A model generated the notes under the pieces. That model saw nothing but the letters and a program-made list of their open reading frames with translations. It made no database searches and was not told the DNA's origin. Position numbers and translations under genes: made by a program. From contig OY101116.1 in the NCBI GenBank assembly GCA_956465555.1, positions 3,782,001 to 3,846,000 on the forward strand: a DNA stretch of 64,000 nucleotides. Direction: 5' to 3'. The stretch is from Nitzschia sp. pyKryTriq1. Its lineage: Eukaryota > Bacillariophyta > Bacillariophyceae > Bacillariales > Bacillariaceae. Positions within the stretch are counted from its first letter, which is position 1. Each line of letters opens with the position of its first letter. Positions 1 to 10,814 of this stretch are shown in pieces.

Positions 1-3000
1 CTCGGGTACTGCTTGCTTCCTCTTTGGCTGGCGCGGCTTGTTCGCTGGACGCCGGGTCTTTTCGTTCCCACTTCTCGCGTTACTCTTGCCTTGCATATTC
101 TCTCTAGGTTTTGGTTGGGGAGAATTCTTGTTGTTAGCTGGACTCTTATTGCTTTTGTTTGGGGCATTCTTCTTCGTTTGCCTATCACCGCTGGAGGTTG
201 CCTTTTTGTTCTGTTCTCTCTGCGCGGCAAGCTCCTTTTTGATCTGCGCTTCGATCGCCAACTGTTCCTGAATCATCAGCTGTGTTTCTCGGTCTTTTTC
301 GGCCGCTTCTTGAATAGCATGGAGAGAGTCAGCACGCTCTCGGCGCTCAATAAACCAAGAGGTCTCACCATTATCACCGGCTGCGTACAACCTGTCTTGA
401 CGAGCCTTCAAATCAGCTTCTTCAGCCTGGATTTCTGCCAGACTCTTGCTTTGACCAGCCATCTTCGTCGCGATCTTAACGACTTTCGTAGGAGTTGAAC
501 TCCACGCGGACGTGGTTGCGATCTTGGTAGGCGTCGCCTGTGGCTTCGGGGCGAGAAAATCCGCGAGGGAGTAGGCATTCCGTTGCCCATTTCGACTAGT
601 AGAACCAGTTAAATCAGGCGCCGCGTGCAAATGGAATGGAGCTTGCTTGTTGGGATTAGGAGAGGCAGTAGCACCGGTCCAAATTGGAAAGGCGACCTTC
701 GTGTATAGCGATTTGGGCTGAGGAGAGTTCTTCTTCTGGGATGCTTGTTGCTCAAGCAGAATGCTTTGAAAGTTGGCAGCCGGTACTTGCGGTGGTGTTT
801 TGGGGGTGAAGGCAACATTGTTCTGTGGGGCGACCTGGGCAACAACTGGGTGCGGAGGCGGGGGAAGCTTAAACTTTGGTGGAGGCGTACAAGAGGCGCC
901 CCACACATTCTTCTGTCTTGTCTTGGCAGACGATCGGGGCGTCGAAGTTAGTGCGTTAACTTGCTCGAGCTGCTTTTGCACCATGATGGATTCGGCTGCC
1001 TTCTGTTGCTCGGCCTCGGCAACTTGAGCCAAACGGTTTCGATGTTTCCTTCCATTTTGGTGGAGTTCAAAGCTTGTTTTGTCTGGGCATCTGATACCAC
1101 AGATTTCACAAGCGTAGGTGGTGTTACTCGACTCCTCGCCTTCCTCTACCATTGTCTCCAACTTCATTTCAGGGCCTTGGGCTTTCGGTACATTTTTTTC
1201 TGCCAAACGCTCACCTGCTGTAGTGTATTGCTTCTGGTCCTCCAGGATGAGCTCCTGAATACGCTTCTTCACTTCCTCGAGAGCTGTCTCGTAAACATGC
1301 AGTTCGGCCTCCAGAACCGGTCGGCGTTCTACTTTGGCTTGTTCAGCAATAGTCAAAACAATCGATTTGGCTTCTGACTCACGGAGTTTCTCGATCTGGT
1401 TCAACTTCTTTCGGACGCCTCGAATTTCCTTTCCAAGCCAACATGAGTTCTTGTCAGCCAATTCTTTGGTTGACAAGTCCATGGTGGCTGTTTTGTTAAT
1501 GATGGCGTCCAATACTCCTTCAGAAGGGGGCCGCTCTTTTGATGCTCCGTCCTGTTCACTACCATATGAGGTGGCTCTGGCTCTACCTGTAGAACCATCA
1601 TACTCATTTGCACTGGAGGATGCGCGACGCTTTCGCCCCTTGGCCGCTACTGCCAATTCATCCTCTTGCTCACGGCTAGCGGCAAATGCCAAAATCTGTC
1701 TCGCAACGGAAGATTGAGAGATCTGCTTGCAGCCTTGGACCCACTCTTCGGTCGTCGAGAGCCATTCCCGATGAAAGGTGGGTTTTCCCTTATTCCCTGC
1801 AGTGATGACATCCGTAATGAATGGGTGATGATGGTCATCGCGGAATTTTCTCCCCGAGTGATACAAATTCTGGGCCAACATGTTGTTCAAGTATTGCTCC
1901 ATCACACCTTTCTTGCCCACATTTAAAACTCCATCCAGATTTTGTCGAACAAATTCGGTACAAAACTCAATCAAAAATTTGCACTGCAACACGAGCACGA
2001 AGGTGAGAGGCCGATCAAACCGCAGGTATAAATCACTTCCAGTCCCCCTACGCCTTCCCTACCTGATTCTGTTCAGCCATAATGAGAATGGGAATCACAT
2101 TGAAGAGATCTACGTATCGTGCGATAGTGTGAGCCGACAAAGATTCCAAACTGCACAGCCCTTGGCTTGGTGGAATTGGAGGAAAGGTAGTCCCAATCAA
2201 AACAACCGTATGCTCCTTCGCCACTGCCACATTGACTGCTCGCTGGACACCCGGAACTCGTTTCGGGCTTGGTTGCCACCGAACGCCCTCGTGTCCCATC
2301 ACGTTCTTGCCGTGGGCTACACCCCAGGTAAAAAGCGCTCCCGTGTCCGTAACGACTGCCGTATGTTGCTCCGAAGCCGAAACAGAAACGGCAAAGCCAC
2401 CACCGTTTTCCGGTAGCATCCCCGTGACCAACTGGGGCGAAGCTGTCGCGCGATGACTTCCCGATGTCGACCGAGCACCAGGCGATACCTTACTGCCCGC
2501 CCCTCGGCCGAGAGATTCCGAGGAAGTGCCCCAAGTATATACACATCCATCCGAAGTCACAGCTGCATTGTGATACTTTGCACACGCAATGGCTACTGGA
2601 TTGATCAGCCGTTGGGATTTTGTCATTGCGCCTGGTGAGTCCAAAGTCGACATCGATGATTGGTTATTGTTGTTGTCAAACTGAACACGCATGGGGACAT
2701 GATTTCCGTGTCCCCACCAATAAACCGAGTTGACTTGTGCCAAGCCGGCAACTGGAGCGATCAAAACCAGGGTCGACTGATCAGCCGCGGCAATGGCGAC
2801 GGCAATCTTGCGTTGTTGCTGATAGGAAGAAGATCCACTGTTCCACAAAGCCTCGACCCGTTGGACCTTTTGAATTCCAGACCGCCTAGCGACTCCCAGC
2901 TGTCCAGAAGTATTGTTGCCCCACACATATACTTCTCCACGTCCCGACAACGCGACAGAATGACGTTCTCCAGCGGCCACTGCCACACATGTTACCTTCT

Positions 3001-4408
3001 TCAATTCTTCCACTGGTTTTGGAACCGATCGACTGCTCGTAGCACCGCTGCTGCTGCTGTTATTGCCAAGACTGTCTCCTAATTGTCCGAATTGGTTGTT
3101 TCCCCACGCCCAAACCATTCCATCGGAAGTCACACACAAGGAATGATTTTCTGCTGCAGCAATGGCTACTACATGCTTGCGTTTGAGTGCGAGAATCCTT
3201 CGGGGGAGAGGACATTGTTGTGGACAATTGTCTCCAAGGCCCAACCGACCTCCCTTGTTGAGACCGAACACGTATAGTTGACCATCCCGACAGGCCACCA
3301 TAGTATGATGGGCCGCGGCAGCAACCGCTACGGCCGACCCTTCTCTCAGCACACGTTCTTGAGCGAATTCTTGTACCCGTTGGGGACGAAAGGTAGCAGC
3401 TGCCACTGCAGGATTGGAATCTTTGTTACTACTCTTCTTTTCCTCGTGAAGATTACTCCCTCCACTGCTAATGACACCGAGAGCGCAATGATGGGGGCGA
3501 CCAAAGGTCACCACTTCAAAGGCATGCGTGAACTCTTCTTTTGCTTCTGGTCGCGGCCCACTACTAGGAGGCGTTACTCCTGTTCCATCCCTGATCTCCC
3601 CTAGTAGATGCATATTCTCCCTCAGAACGTCTAGTTCGTCATCTTCGTGTTGTTGGAAATCAAAACTGGCAGATCTTAGCTGACCACTACGCCCATGATA
3701 CTGTTGTTGTCCTTGGCTTTGTGCCCGGAGTTTCGCAGTTAGTTGCTGCAAAGACGCCCGGCACCGCCGCAATCGCGAGATTTGTAGTTTTCCCAGTAAC
3801 TCCAGGGGCGTCAATCCTTCGGCATCGACCACTCGGGATCCCTCGGTGGATATAGCTTGTAAGGCCATCATGGGCTTGTTGGTGGCTGACGGTGCGGACG
3901 GATACTTCAAATACAACAAAATAGCTGCCAAATCTCCTGCCACAATCGCGGCATGCAACGGGGTATATCCTGATTCCAAGGTCGGTTGCAATAAAAAGCG
4001 GTCTTGCCAAGAGGTTGTCTTAACTTTGCTGCTGCCGTAGTTATTGGTATTGTTGTTGTTGCTTTCAATACGCAATGCTTCCTCACGGTCGTCCAAGGCG
4101 CGACACCGATCCAACAGGCACTTGGCCATGTGAAGATCAGTATTATTGTTGCTATTATGATCATCCCCTGCTTCTCCTTGAAAGGCGCTATGCAAGAACC
4201 CCTTGCCATGAGCATCCTTCATGTAAAGGAGACTGTGCAATATTTCCTTGGCGGTGCCCCAATCTTCCGCTGTGGGTGCCGCCTCACTATTCGCGGTCGT
4301 TGCAGGAGTACTGGTACTAGTGGAGGTGGTGGTAGGGGCACCACCAGTGCTGCTGCCTTCCTGGTAAGATCCCGCCGAGGAGGATCGGTGGCGACGGAAT
4401 CGAGGCAT
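1..4408 (-). CDS. IBTK: IBTK-like ANK/RCC1/BTB-tail/zinc-finger protein, 3' end outside window
   Basis: Two exons: 4408-2063 and 1983 to the window edge, still open. The 79-nt intron (2062-1984) has a CAG|GTAGGG donor and a TTGCAG acceptor, both phase 0; without splicing the frame stops at 2048. Exon 2 gives 661 codons without a stop, about 1443 residues so far. Domains seen: an ankyrin segment (about 150-200, SGYTPLHAAIVAGD), RCC1 repeats (about 290-735, with repeated HS.AL/VYVWGNN-type strands), then a helix pair resembling the end of a BTB domain (LFNVIPILIMAEQNQ joined to CKFLIEFCTEFV), a coiled coil, one matrin-like C2H2 finger (CEICG...HQNGRKH, about 1070-1095), and near 1295 a SLAEIQAEE motif after a Trp. 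ANK-RCC1-BTB order matches IBtk, a CUL3 substrate adaptor in animals; that role here is inferred. The full BTB fold is not evident and the zinc finger is an addition to the animal layout as I know it. Confidence 0.8.
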
Positions 4409-5280
4409 GTTGCTGTTGCTGTTCTTATATTATGTTGGCCTCCAAGGCTGGATCGAACCAAAAGATGGGAAGAGGTATTTATTGAAGATTCCCACCTTTT
4501 GGCCTTGACAGTTGGAGGGTGCAGATTCGATCGTAGGTGAAAGAAGATTCTTCAGACGGAGTCAGCACAGACATGAAGTCGAATAGTACAGTATGTACGT
4601 AATGATGAATGAATGGATAGTGTCAAGAGGGCTCTCAAAGAATGACAACAACAATAATCGGTGTCAATCTCGAGGGTAATGAAACTGATAATGATAGATA
4701 GTAGGAGCTGCTACGTACGAAACGCCGCCATTGTCCATCGATCGCGCCGGATTTTTTGATTTGACGATGCCCACAAGTTTGGAAATCATCATTCCGTTCT
4801 CAGTTCTGACGCGCGTTGTGGAAATTCTTCCCCTGGGGCTGTAGCTCGGCGGGCGGACCACACATTCATACCTTGGTGCCATATCTAAGAAATGGGAGAC
4901 GGAAGGACTGAATTGTTAAAGTTTTTACGCAAAAAGCAGATCTATGTTCCGCTATAATATCTACGAATCATACATAGGAAGACGATGACGATTGGGGGAT
5001 GATGGGGGGGAGCGAGGGGGATGGGATCGGATGACGATGATTCTTCTTCAAGTCGAAGAAGACCAACAAGAAGCAGAAATTCTGTCTCTAGTGACGTACA
5101 TACACACGGACGGAAGTCGGACTTGCGTTGGGCGGCTTGCGGCTTGCGGCTTCGCTCGCGGGGATACGGTGCTGTACTCATACCACCGGTACTGTAAAGT
5201 ACGTACGGAAACCTCTAACGTGCGTGTCGTAGGCAGAGGTCTACCTACTCTAGAGACTACATCATGTGTAGTATCAATAA
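4409..5280. other. Intergenic, upstream of the IBTK-like gene
   Basis: No convincing gene. It should hold the minus-strand promoter of the IBTK-like gene. Near 5160-5215 there is a group of GTAC palindromes of the kind seen in many gaps of this window. Short open frames here have no recognisable motifs. Confidence 0.5.
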
Positions 5281-5882
5281 GATGTGGGTCCCAGCGGGTC
5301 CTATCTGGTGGTGGTCCGTCCCTGTCCGGGAAAGCCTCTCCGTACCATTGTTTTAGATGTTCCGCTCGCATCTTTGAGGGTCCCGGGGACTTGCCCCGGG
5401 GAGCGGAGGTCCGCGTTCAAATCGCCTAGGATCAGTGGTTCACGACCAGTGGGCCAGGCGTCAACGACCTGTAAGAAATACTCTAGGGTATTGAGTTCTG
5501 TGTCCGATGGCGGGATATAAACTCCAACGACCGGGTGACGCCGTCCTCCCGTTACCAGCTCAAAGCTGAGGACGTTTGGACCGTGTCTACGCAGAGACTC
5601 AATTTGAAAGGTGTCGGACTCCTGAAAGAATACAGCTACCCCTCCCTGGCTAGAATTGGTTGCGTCCGTGGCAAATACGTTGTAGTCCGAGGAAAACCGC
5701 GTATGTATACCGTTCGTCAGCTTGGTCTCCGTTAAGATCCCCCAATCCATCTCCATTTGTTGCATCGCTCGAAGACATGTCTCCAGGCGACCATTTCGTC
5801 CACTCTGAATGTTGTACGTTCCAAAGCGGATGTCCTTGCTCCCATTTGATGTAGATTGTCGGATTGTATTTGAGGTCGTCAT
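5281..5882 (-). mobile_element. LINE (non-LTR) fragment: endonuclease domain plus pre-RT linker
   Basis: Reading from 5882 downward, the protein has the features of an APE-type endonuclease/exonuclease/phosphatase domain: GTYNIQSGR near the start, TETK (metal-binding Glu), GVAVFF, VGVYIPPSD and LILGDLNADL. About 25 residues after the GDLNADL motif the frame stops. In another frame the same bases (5371 to about 5281) begin MRAEHLKQWYGEAFPD and TRWDP, which resembles the linker just before the reverse transcriptase in LINE polyproteins. The second half of the endonuclease and everything between has therefore been deleted, leaving the two parts out of frame, and no reverse transcriptase follows. 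The copy is dead. The N-terminal boundary is uncertain and may extend toward 5950. Confidence 0.75.
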
Positions 5883-5950
5883 GAGCTACGGGGTGGTCCG
5901 TAGGAATCCTACGGCGCAGCGCATACAACTCCGGAAAACTTCCCACTACT

Positions 5951-6601
5951 CTACCGCCTCTGTAGTAAGAGGTTTTTCGAATCCGTCTTCACCAGGCAAG
6001 TCTGTGATGTGTTGAGAAGGTAGATGAGTGTTGTCAAAGCGTGAGCTTTAGTGGTATTGGCAAGGTAGTAAGGCTGCTCCACTTGCCACGTGGAGGGCCG
6101 AGTTGAGTTACATTACGTCGACGGCACTGATAGTACGAATAAATCTAGCCAAAGAGTATAGGATAGTTGCAAGTAGTAACATGAAAGTTATGAAAGTATT
6201 ACGACGACCAGCAACAAGCGATCGGTAACAGTCATTCTCAAATGACCCGACCGCTACTAGTCTGACTAATATGACCACATCAATTCGAGTACGAGTATTT
6301 CATACGTAAAAATACGTCGAGCAATAGTAACATTTTTTTGTCAACATTTTCGCGCAGAAATGTTGACTCCGCGTGTTACTTATTTTGGGGCAATACCTCT
6401 GCCATATTTATTTATTTATTTATTTCTCCGCACTCTGGTCGGTCCCCCGTTTCTCCAACAAAACCAACAACCTACAGTAGTATTGACGAATATTCGTACA
6501 TAGTTTGGTTCAAGACTACGATTATACAGTACAGAATACCAACAACTTCTTATTCGTATTTACTCATTGGTTTGATTCCCTGATTGATTGATCGATCGAT
6601 C
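5951..6601. other. Intergenic, promoter region of the DUF6824 gene
   Basis: No gene seen. There is a short (TATT)n tract near 6407-6424 and GATC-rich alternation just before the start at 6602. The region should contain the promoter and 5'UTR of the downstream gene. Confidence 0.45.
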
Positions 6602-8601
6602 ATGAGTAGCTTTTTGTGTTCGGGAGGGGAGCGTAAGAATCATCAAGTGCTTCCAGCATCATCATCATCATCATCATCAGTCATGTTCGATGATGTGCCG
6701 GGTGCGTCCAGTGCTCTGAACGTCTCGACTCCCAGTGCCTGCACGAGCGAGTGTCGTCTATTTCAAGAAATCGCCGAAGATGTTCCGGATCGTCGTCCTC
6801 TGGATGATGCCGAGAAAATGATCGCCAGGGACTTGACGGAATTGTCTCACCAAGAACGCCAAGATGCCTTGCACGATATTCATGGAGTGTCCGATGCTCT
6901 CGAGGAGACACCAGAGTTTATCGTCGAGTGCAAGAATCATCTCGAACTGTATTTGCTTCGAAATTCGAACAACAAGCCATCATCCGCCACCTTTCAAATG
7001 GTCTGGAATGTGGCGCAAGGCTACGTCCGGAGTCTCTTCTTGAAGTTTTTGAGATGCGATTCCTATGATATCCCCAAGGCCGGCCAACGTATTTTTCTAC
7101 ATTTCGATACCAAACTATGGTTATTTGGTGAAGAAAAATTATGCAGAGACATTGCCTTGGCTGATTTTGATTCGCATGACATGGCTTGTTATAAAGCAGG
7201 GTTCTTTCAGATTTTACCAGTGCGAGATCGGGCAGGACGTGCGATTTGCATCAAACTGTGGAAGCTACAAAAATTTCACTGCCGAGAAAATGTGGTAAGT
7301 ATTCGTACCGTATTCGTAGTAGTAGTACGAATAAGTTCGTTCGCAGGACGCATCGCCAAGGAGTGTGGGTCCGTGTGTCAGGTTTCTTCTTTCTCATCAT
7401 CCGTCTCCCCTTTCTATAGTGGCGTCAAATGTGGTATAACCACATGATTGCACTAGAAGACGAAGAGACGCAATTAAAAGGGTTGGTCCAGATTATCTAT
7501 AACGTCAACGACCAATGGAGAGATAATTTTGATAAAGAGCTCTACATGGGAGTCGGCAAGATCCGTGCTGCGACGCCAATCCGAGTGGTTTCCTGCCATT
7601 ATTGTTTCAACGATCCCGCCTTTGGTATCATTATCAAACTAGTATCCATGGCACTGGAGATGCACACGCGTACACGAATCAGACTGCACTATGGTACGTC
7701 GTTCCGATTGCTGTCTGTCTTGATCAATAATTTCCCAATACGATTCTCAACCACTTCATTCGTTCTCATAGGATCCGATGTCGAGGTGCAGTACGAGCTG
7801 CAAGGATTCGGTATTCCGTTAAGGTCCTTGCCAGTGAATAGTGAAGGAACCTTTCGAACAAAGGAGCATATAAATTGGATCAAGACCTGTCAGGCACAGG
7901 AGGCTTCGAGAATTTCCATTGGAGGCGGACGATCAAGAATTGTGATCCCATCACATGTCGATATATTGTTTGGCAAAGGCAAGACACTGCAGAGTCACGT
8001 CGGAAATTTGCGATTTGCGAATCTACTTGAAGAACAAATGGACCGTTATATGGGAGCGAAACGAACAGAAAAGGTAGCAATTACCAAGGAAGTCATATCA
8101 CGGTTAACCGAAGGTGGCGGGCGCTTCCTTCGACAAGACAAGGATGGCGTGTGGGAACCGGTGGATGAGCGTACCGCCGTTGACAAGGTGGGACACGGCT
8201 TTCGGAATCGAAAACCCACCACTCCGATCAAGAAGACTGCATCATCTACTCCAACCTCCAAACCACCAATCGACAAGCGACCAGTATCGCCATCGGACGA
8301 ATCATCACAGGCCTCGCCCAGCATTTCGATGCAGTCTCGCACTTCCCAAACTATTGTTTCTCACCCATACGTGGCCCATAAGCGTTCTAAATTCGACGAT
8401 CATCAAGATGAAGGCGGTGTTCCATGCTCGCCGCTATCTGTGATCCAAAGTCAAGAGGGGAGATTTACAGAATCAGTCGTTCCAGATGTGAAGCTTTCGG
8501 ACCTTCCCGAGAAATTGGATGAAGTTACTCTCGATCTGGAGGACGGTATTGGGGATTTTTCTTCGCACTCCCTCGATGACTTTGGTACCGAAATTTGGTA
8601 G
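6602..8601 (+). CDS. CRAL-TRIO-like N-terminal / DUF6824 protein
   Basis: Three exons: 6602-7294, 7420-7693, 7772-8601 (598 aa). Intron 1 (125 nt) has GTAAGT and ends CTATAG, phase 0; intron 2 (78 nt) has GTACGT and ends CTCATAG, phase 1. The start is the ATG at 6602, since the frame before it has only a TTG. Residues about 75-330 resemble the CRAL-TRIO-like region common in diatom proteins (FLRCDSYDIPKAGQRI, LADFDSHDMACYKAG, DRAGRAI). Residues about 378-465 form DUF6824: PSHVDILFGKGK, HVGNLRF, a Lys-rich helix, GGRFL, then a Trp-containing strand and KVGHGFRNRK. The tail is Ser/Pro-rich with an acidic end. DUF6824 is abundant in diatoms and is often thought to bind DNA; its function is not established, and a regulatory role is inference. 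Confidence 0.85.
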
Positions 8602-9486
8602 CAGAAATCGACTAGTAGTTCATCATTCAAATATGCTCAATATTTGTCATGTTTTGCGCTGTTGCTAGCTCTCGCTTGCCCTGAGAACACAATAGCGACG
8701 CTATCATTGACCGCACCGTGGCACACAGCACGGACCTACACCCCACAGTGATATACCTGATTGCTCGTAGACTACATGAGCTACTAGAATATATAATCAT
8801 ATCATCAAAAAAAAGGGAGAGGTTGACTACTCGTGAATAATGTAACCTGTCTCCTCTCTACTAGCTACTGGCTAGTAGTAGCTCTACTCTCTACTCTACT
8901 AGCTAGTAGTAGGAGAGCTCTAGTAGTAGAGTAGAGAGTAGTAGTAGAAATACAGGTACATGAATATACGTATGTGGCGACGCGTCCGATCCGTCTATTG
9001 TGTGTGACGGTGCAGAGCGACAGTGTTTATTATTATTTGTCCCTGCTCGTACCCTGGTACTACCTGGTACTCGTAATGGTGATCTTGCTGGAGGACGCGT
9101 TTTAAAAAAGTTCGGCGATGACGTGTGGATGGATGATGCGATTGAGATCGAATCACAGATGATATTGACATAATAGTTCATGGTCAGATATGCCCCACCT
9201 TTTATAAGTTCTACCGAAACCGTGCGTGCGCTACTACCGGTAACTGTAGAGTCACGGGCAAAATTGCGAAGTCAGTTCCGTTCGTGATTTCAAAGTTCGC
9301 GTCCGGTTTATTAAAATACCACTCCGTCCATCATCTACTCTCTCGAGCTTTTGGCACGATAGAAAGTGCCGATCATCATCGCCAACTATCTCACAATTTA
9401 CAATTTCTGCGGTTCGGATTCAAGCATTACAACATCTACTAGTAACCATTTATTAACCAGCACCGATATAATTCAATCAATCAATC
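8602..9486. other. Intergenic, promoter of b561 copy 1
   Basis: The stretch 8860-8945 is dominated by CTAGTAG/CTACTAG words that form imperfect inverted repeats. The last 150 bases before 9487 (from about 9390) resemble the 5' flank of b561 copies 2 and 3 (CTCACAATTTACAATTTCTG here, CTCATAATTTATAATTTCTG there) and end in an (AATC)n run touching the start codon. No gene is supported. Confidence 0.6.
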
Positions 9487-10155
9487 ATGACGGCTGAAAA
9501 TCTCTTTATGGCCCACGGAATCATCATGGCCATTGCCTGGGGAGTCTGTGCACCCTTGGGTATCGGCTCCAGCATCTTGCGAGACCTCATCAAGGAGAGA
9601 TTCGGCCAATCTTGGTTCAACTTCCATGTATACTTGAACACGCTGACCCTCTTGTTGACAGCGGTTGGATTCGCGCTTGCCGTGGTTGCCATGGACCAAT
9701 TGGGTGAACACCATTTCACAGAAAATACACACACCAGGGCTGGACTGACCATCATGATTCTGGTGGTAGTGCAAGCTCTAGCAGGATATTTGCGACCACA
9801 TCTAGGTTCCTCCACTTCATCCCCATCGAATACAAGCAAAGACGAAAGCCCCTCACAGTCAGACGAGGAATTGGCCGGCGACGCAGCCAAAGCCCAAAAA
9901 GTCGCCCCTGCAAAGAAAGTCGCAGAACCAGCATTGATGGAGAAAACTTTGAAAAGGTTGCTCTGGGAATGGTCACACCGATTGTGTGGAGTCACTGTTG
10001 TTGCGTTGGCATGGTACAACTGCTACTCTGGTATCGACATTCAGCATGAAGATTTCGAAACCATGGATTGGACCGGTGTCTTCTTTGGAATTGCAGGTGC
10101 CATTTCGGGCACTGTGCTTGTTTTGGCCATTGGATCGAAATTTGGTCGTTCTTAA
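9487..10155 (+). CDS. Cytochrome b561 family protein, copy 1, lacking DOMON
   Basis: A 222-aa single-exon protein. It corresponds to the C-terminal part of the two 482-aa copies downstream: the MAHGIIMAIAWGVCAPLG helix, WFNFHVYLN, GEHHFTENTHTRAGL, a charged cytosolic loop, WEWSHRLCG, and a last helix ending GSKFGRS. Conserved His residues in these helices fit haem ligands of b561-type transmembrane electron carriers. The signal peptide and DOMON domain of the sister copies are missing, yet the 5' flank is still related, so the simplest reading is internal loss of the DOMON part with the promoter kept. The 5' half of the coding region differs at many silent sites from copy 2, while the last 150 bases and 3' flank are much closer. 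Function: probable transmembrane electron transfer; acceptor unknown. Confidence 0.8.
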   Translation: MTAENLFMAHGIIMAIAWGVCAPLGIGSSILRDLIKERFGQSWFNFHVYLNTLTLLLTAVGFALAVVAMDQLGEHHFTENTHTRAGLTIMILVVVQALAGYLRPHLGSSTSSPSNTSKDESPSQSDEELAGDAAKAQKVAPAKKVAEPALMEKTLKRLLWEWSHRLCGVTVVALAWYNCYSGIDIQHEDFETMDWTGVFFGIAGAISGTVLVLAIGSKFGRS

Positions 10156-10686
10156 TCAAGAGTGCAATACCGGTACCTGGTATAGGCTCGGAGCATGAGC
10201 CACCGGTGGATCCCACAATAGATAATATGATGTATATTGAATATGTAGAGAACGCAATGACTGCAAGCATCGAATGTAGAGCTACTTTCTGGTACTACTA
10301 GAGTACGTTTAGTGTACTACCTAGAAGACTGCTGCGATTAGTATTACCCAAAGGAGGGCGACGTGCTGAGAACCAGCAATGCAGCAGTGCATCTACTCCC
10401 TACTACTAGCGGTGGCACCCGCCCACCTTTCGTCCTTTGCTGCTGTTCTCTCTCTCTAACTCCACGTACGTACCAGGTACCGCTGCTACTATCGACCACC
10501 GTTTCTGATTTCGCAGAAGCTTGCGTTTAGAGTGCCGCCGCGCTCGCCTCATGTCAGTGGTCAGCACCAGCTACCAGTAGTAGAGCGCTACAACAAGCCC
10601 ACAAATATGCCCATTTTATCTCCAGTGTAAAAGCGAAGCCCCATCTACTTAATAATCGGTTGCAATGGAGAAACTTTAAAGCTAGT
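10156..10686. repeat. 3' flank of b561 copy 1, duplicated after copy 2
   Basis: Nearly identical to 12677-13246, starting directly after the stop codon and running to the word GCTAGT. In copy 2 that word is followed by an LTR element; here it continues as GATTTGGGATTG, so this copy preserves the empty insertion site. Small length differences lie in a TC-rich microsatellite. No gene is seen here or in 10687-10814. Confidence 0.8.
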
Positions 10687-10814
10687 GATTTGGGATTGAG
10701 GCCTGTATTATGTTGAGGCCTATTGGTACCCTATGTTTGTTCGATAGATACTACGAATAATAATCGGTTGTTGTCGATGATACCGGTATGAAGGTAGATG
10801 ATGATGATAGATGC

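Noticed and set aside
13-498. Plus-strand 161-codon frame at the left edge
   Set aside because: Hydrophobic, Cys/Phe-rich shadow of the charged coiled-coil exon on the minus strand, which is open throughout and carries the zinc finger.
8903-9181. 92-codon minus-strand frame
   Set aside because: Lies in CTAGTAG-repeat sequence, no motifs, not conserved in the related flanks of the other b561 copies.
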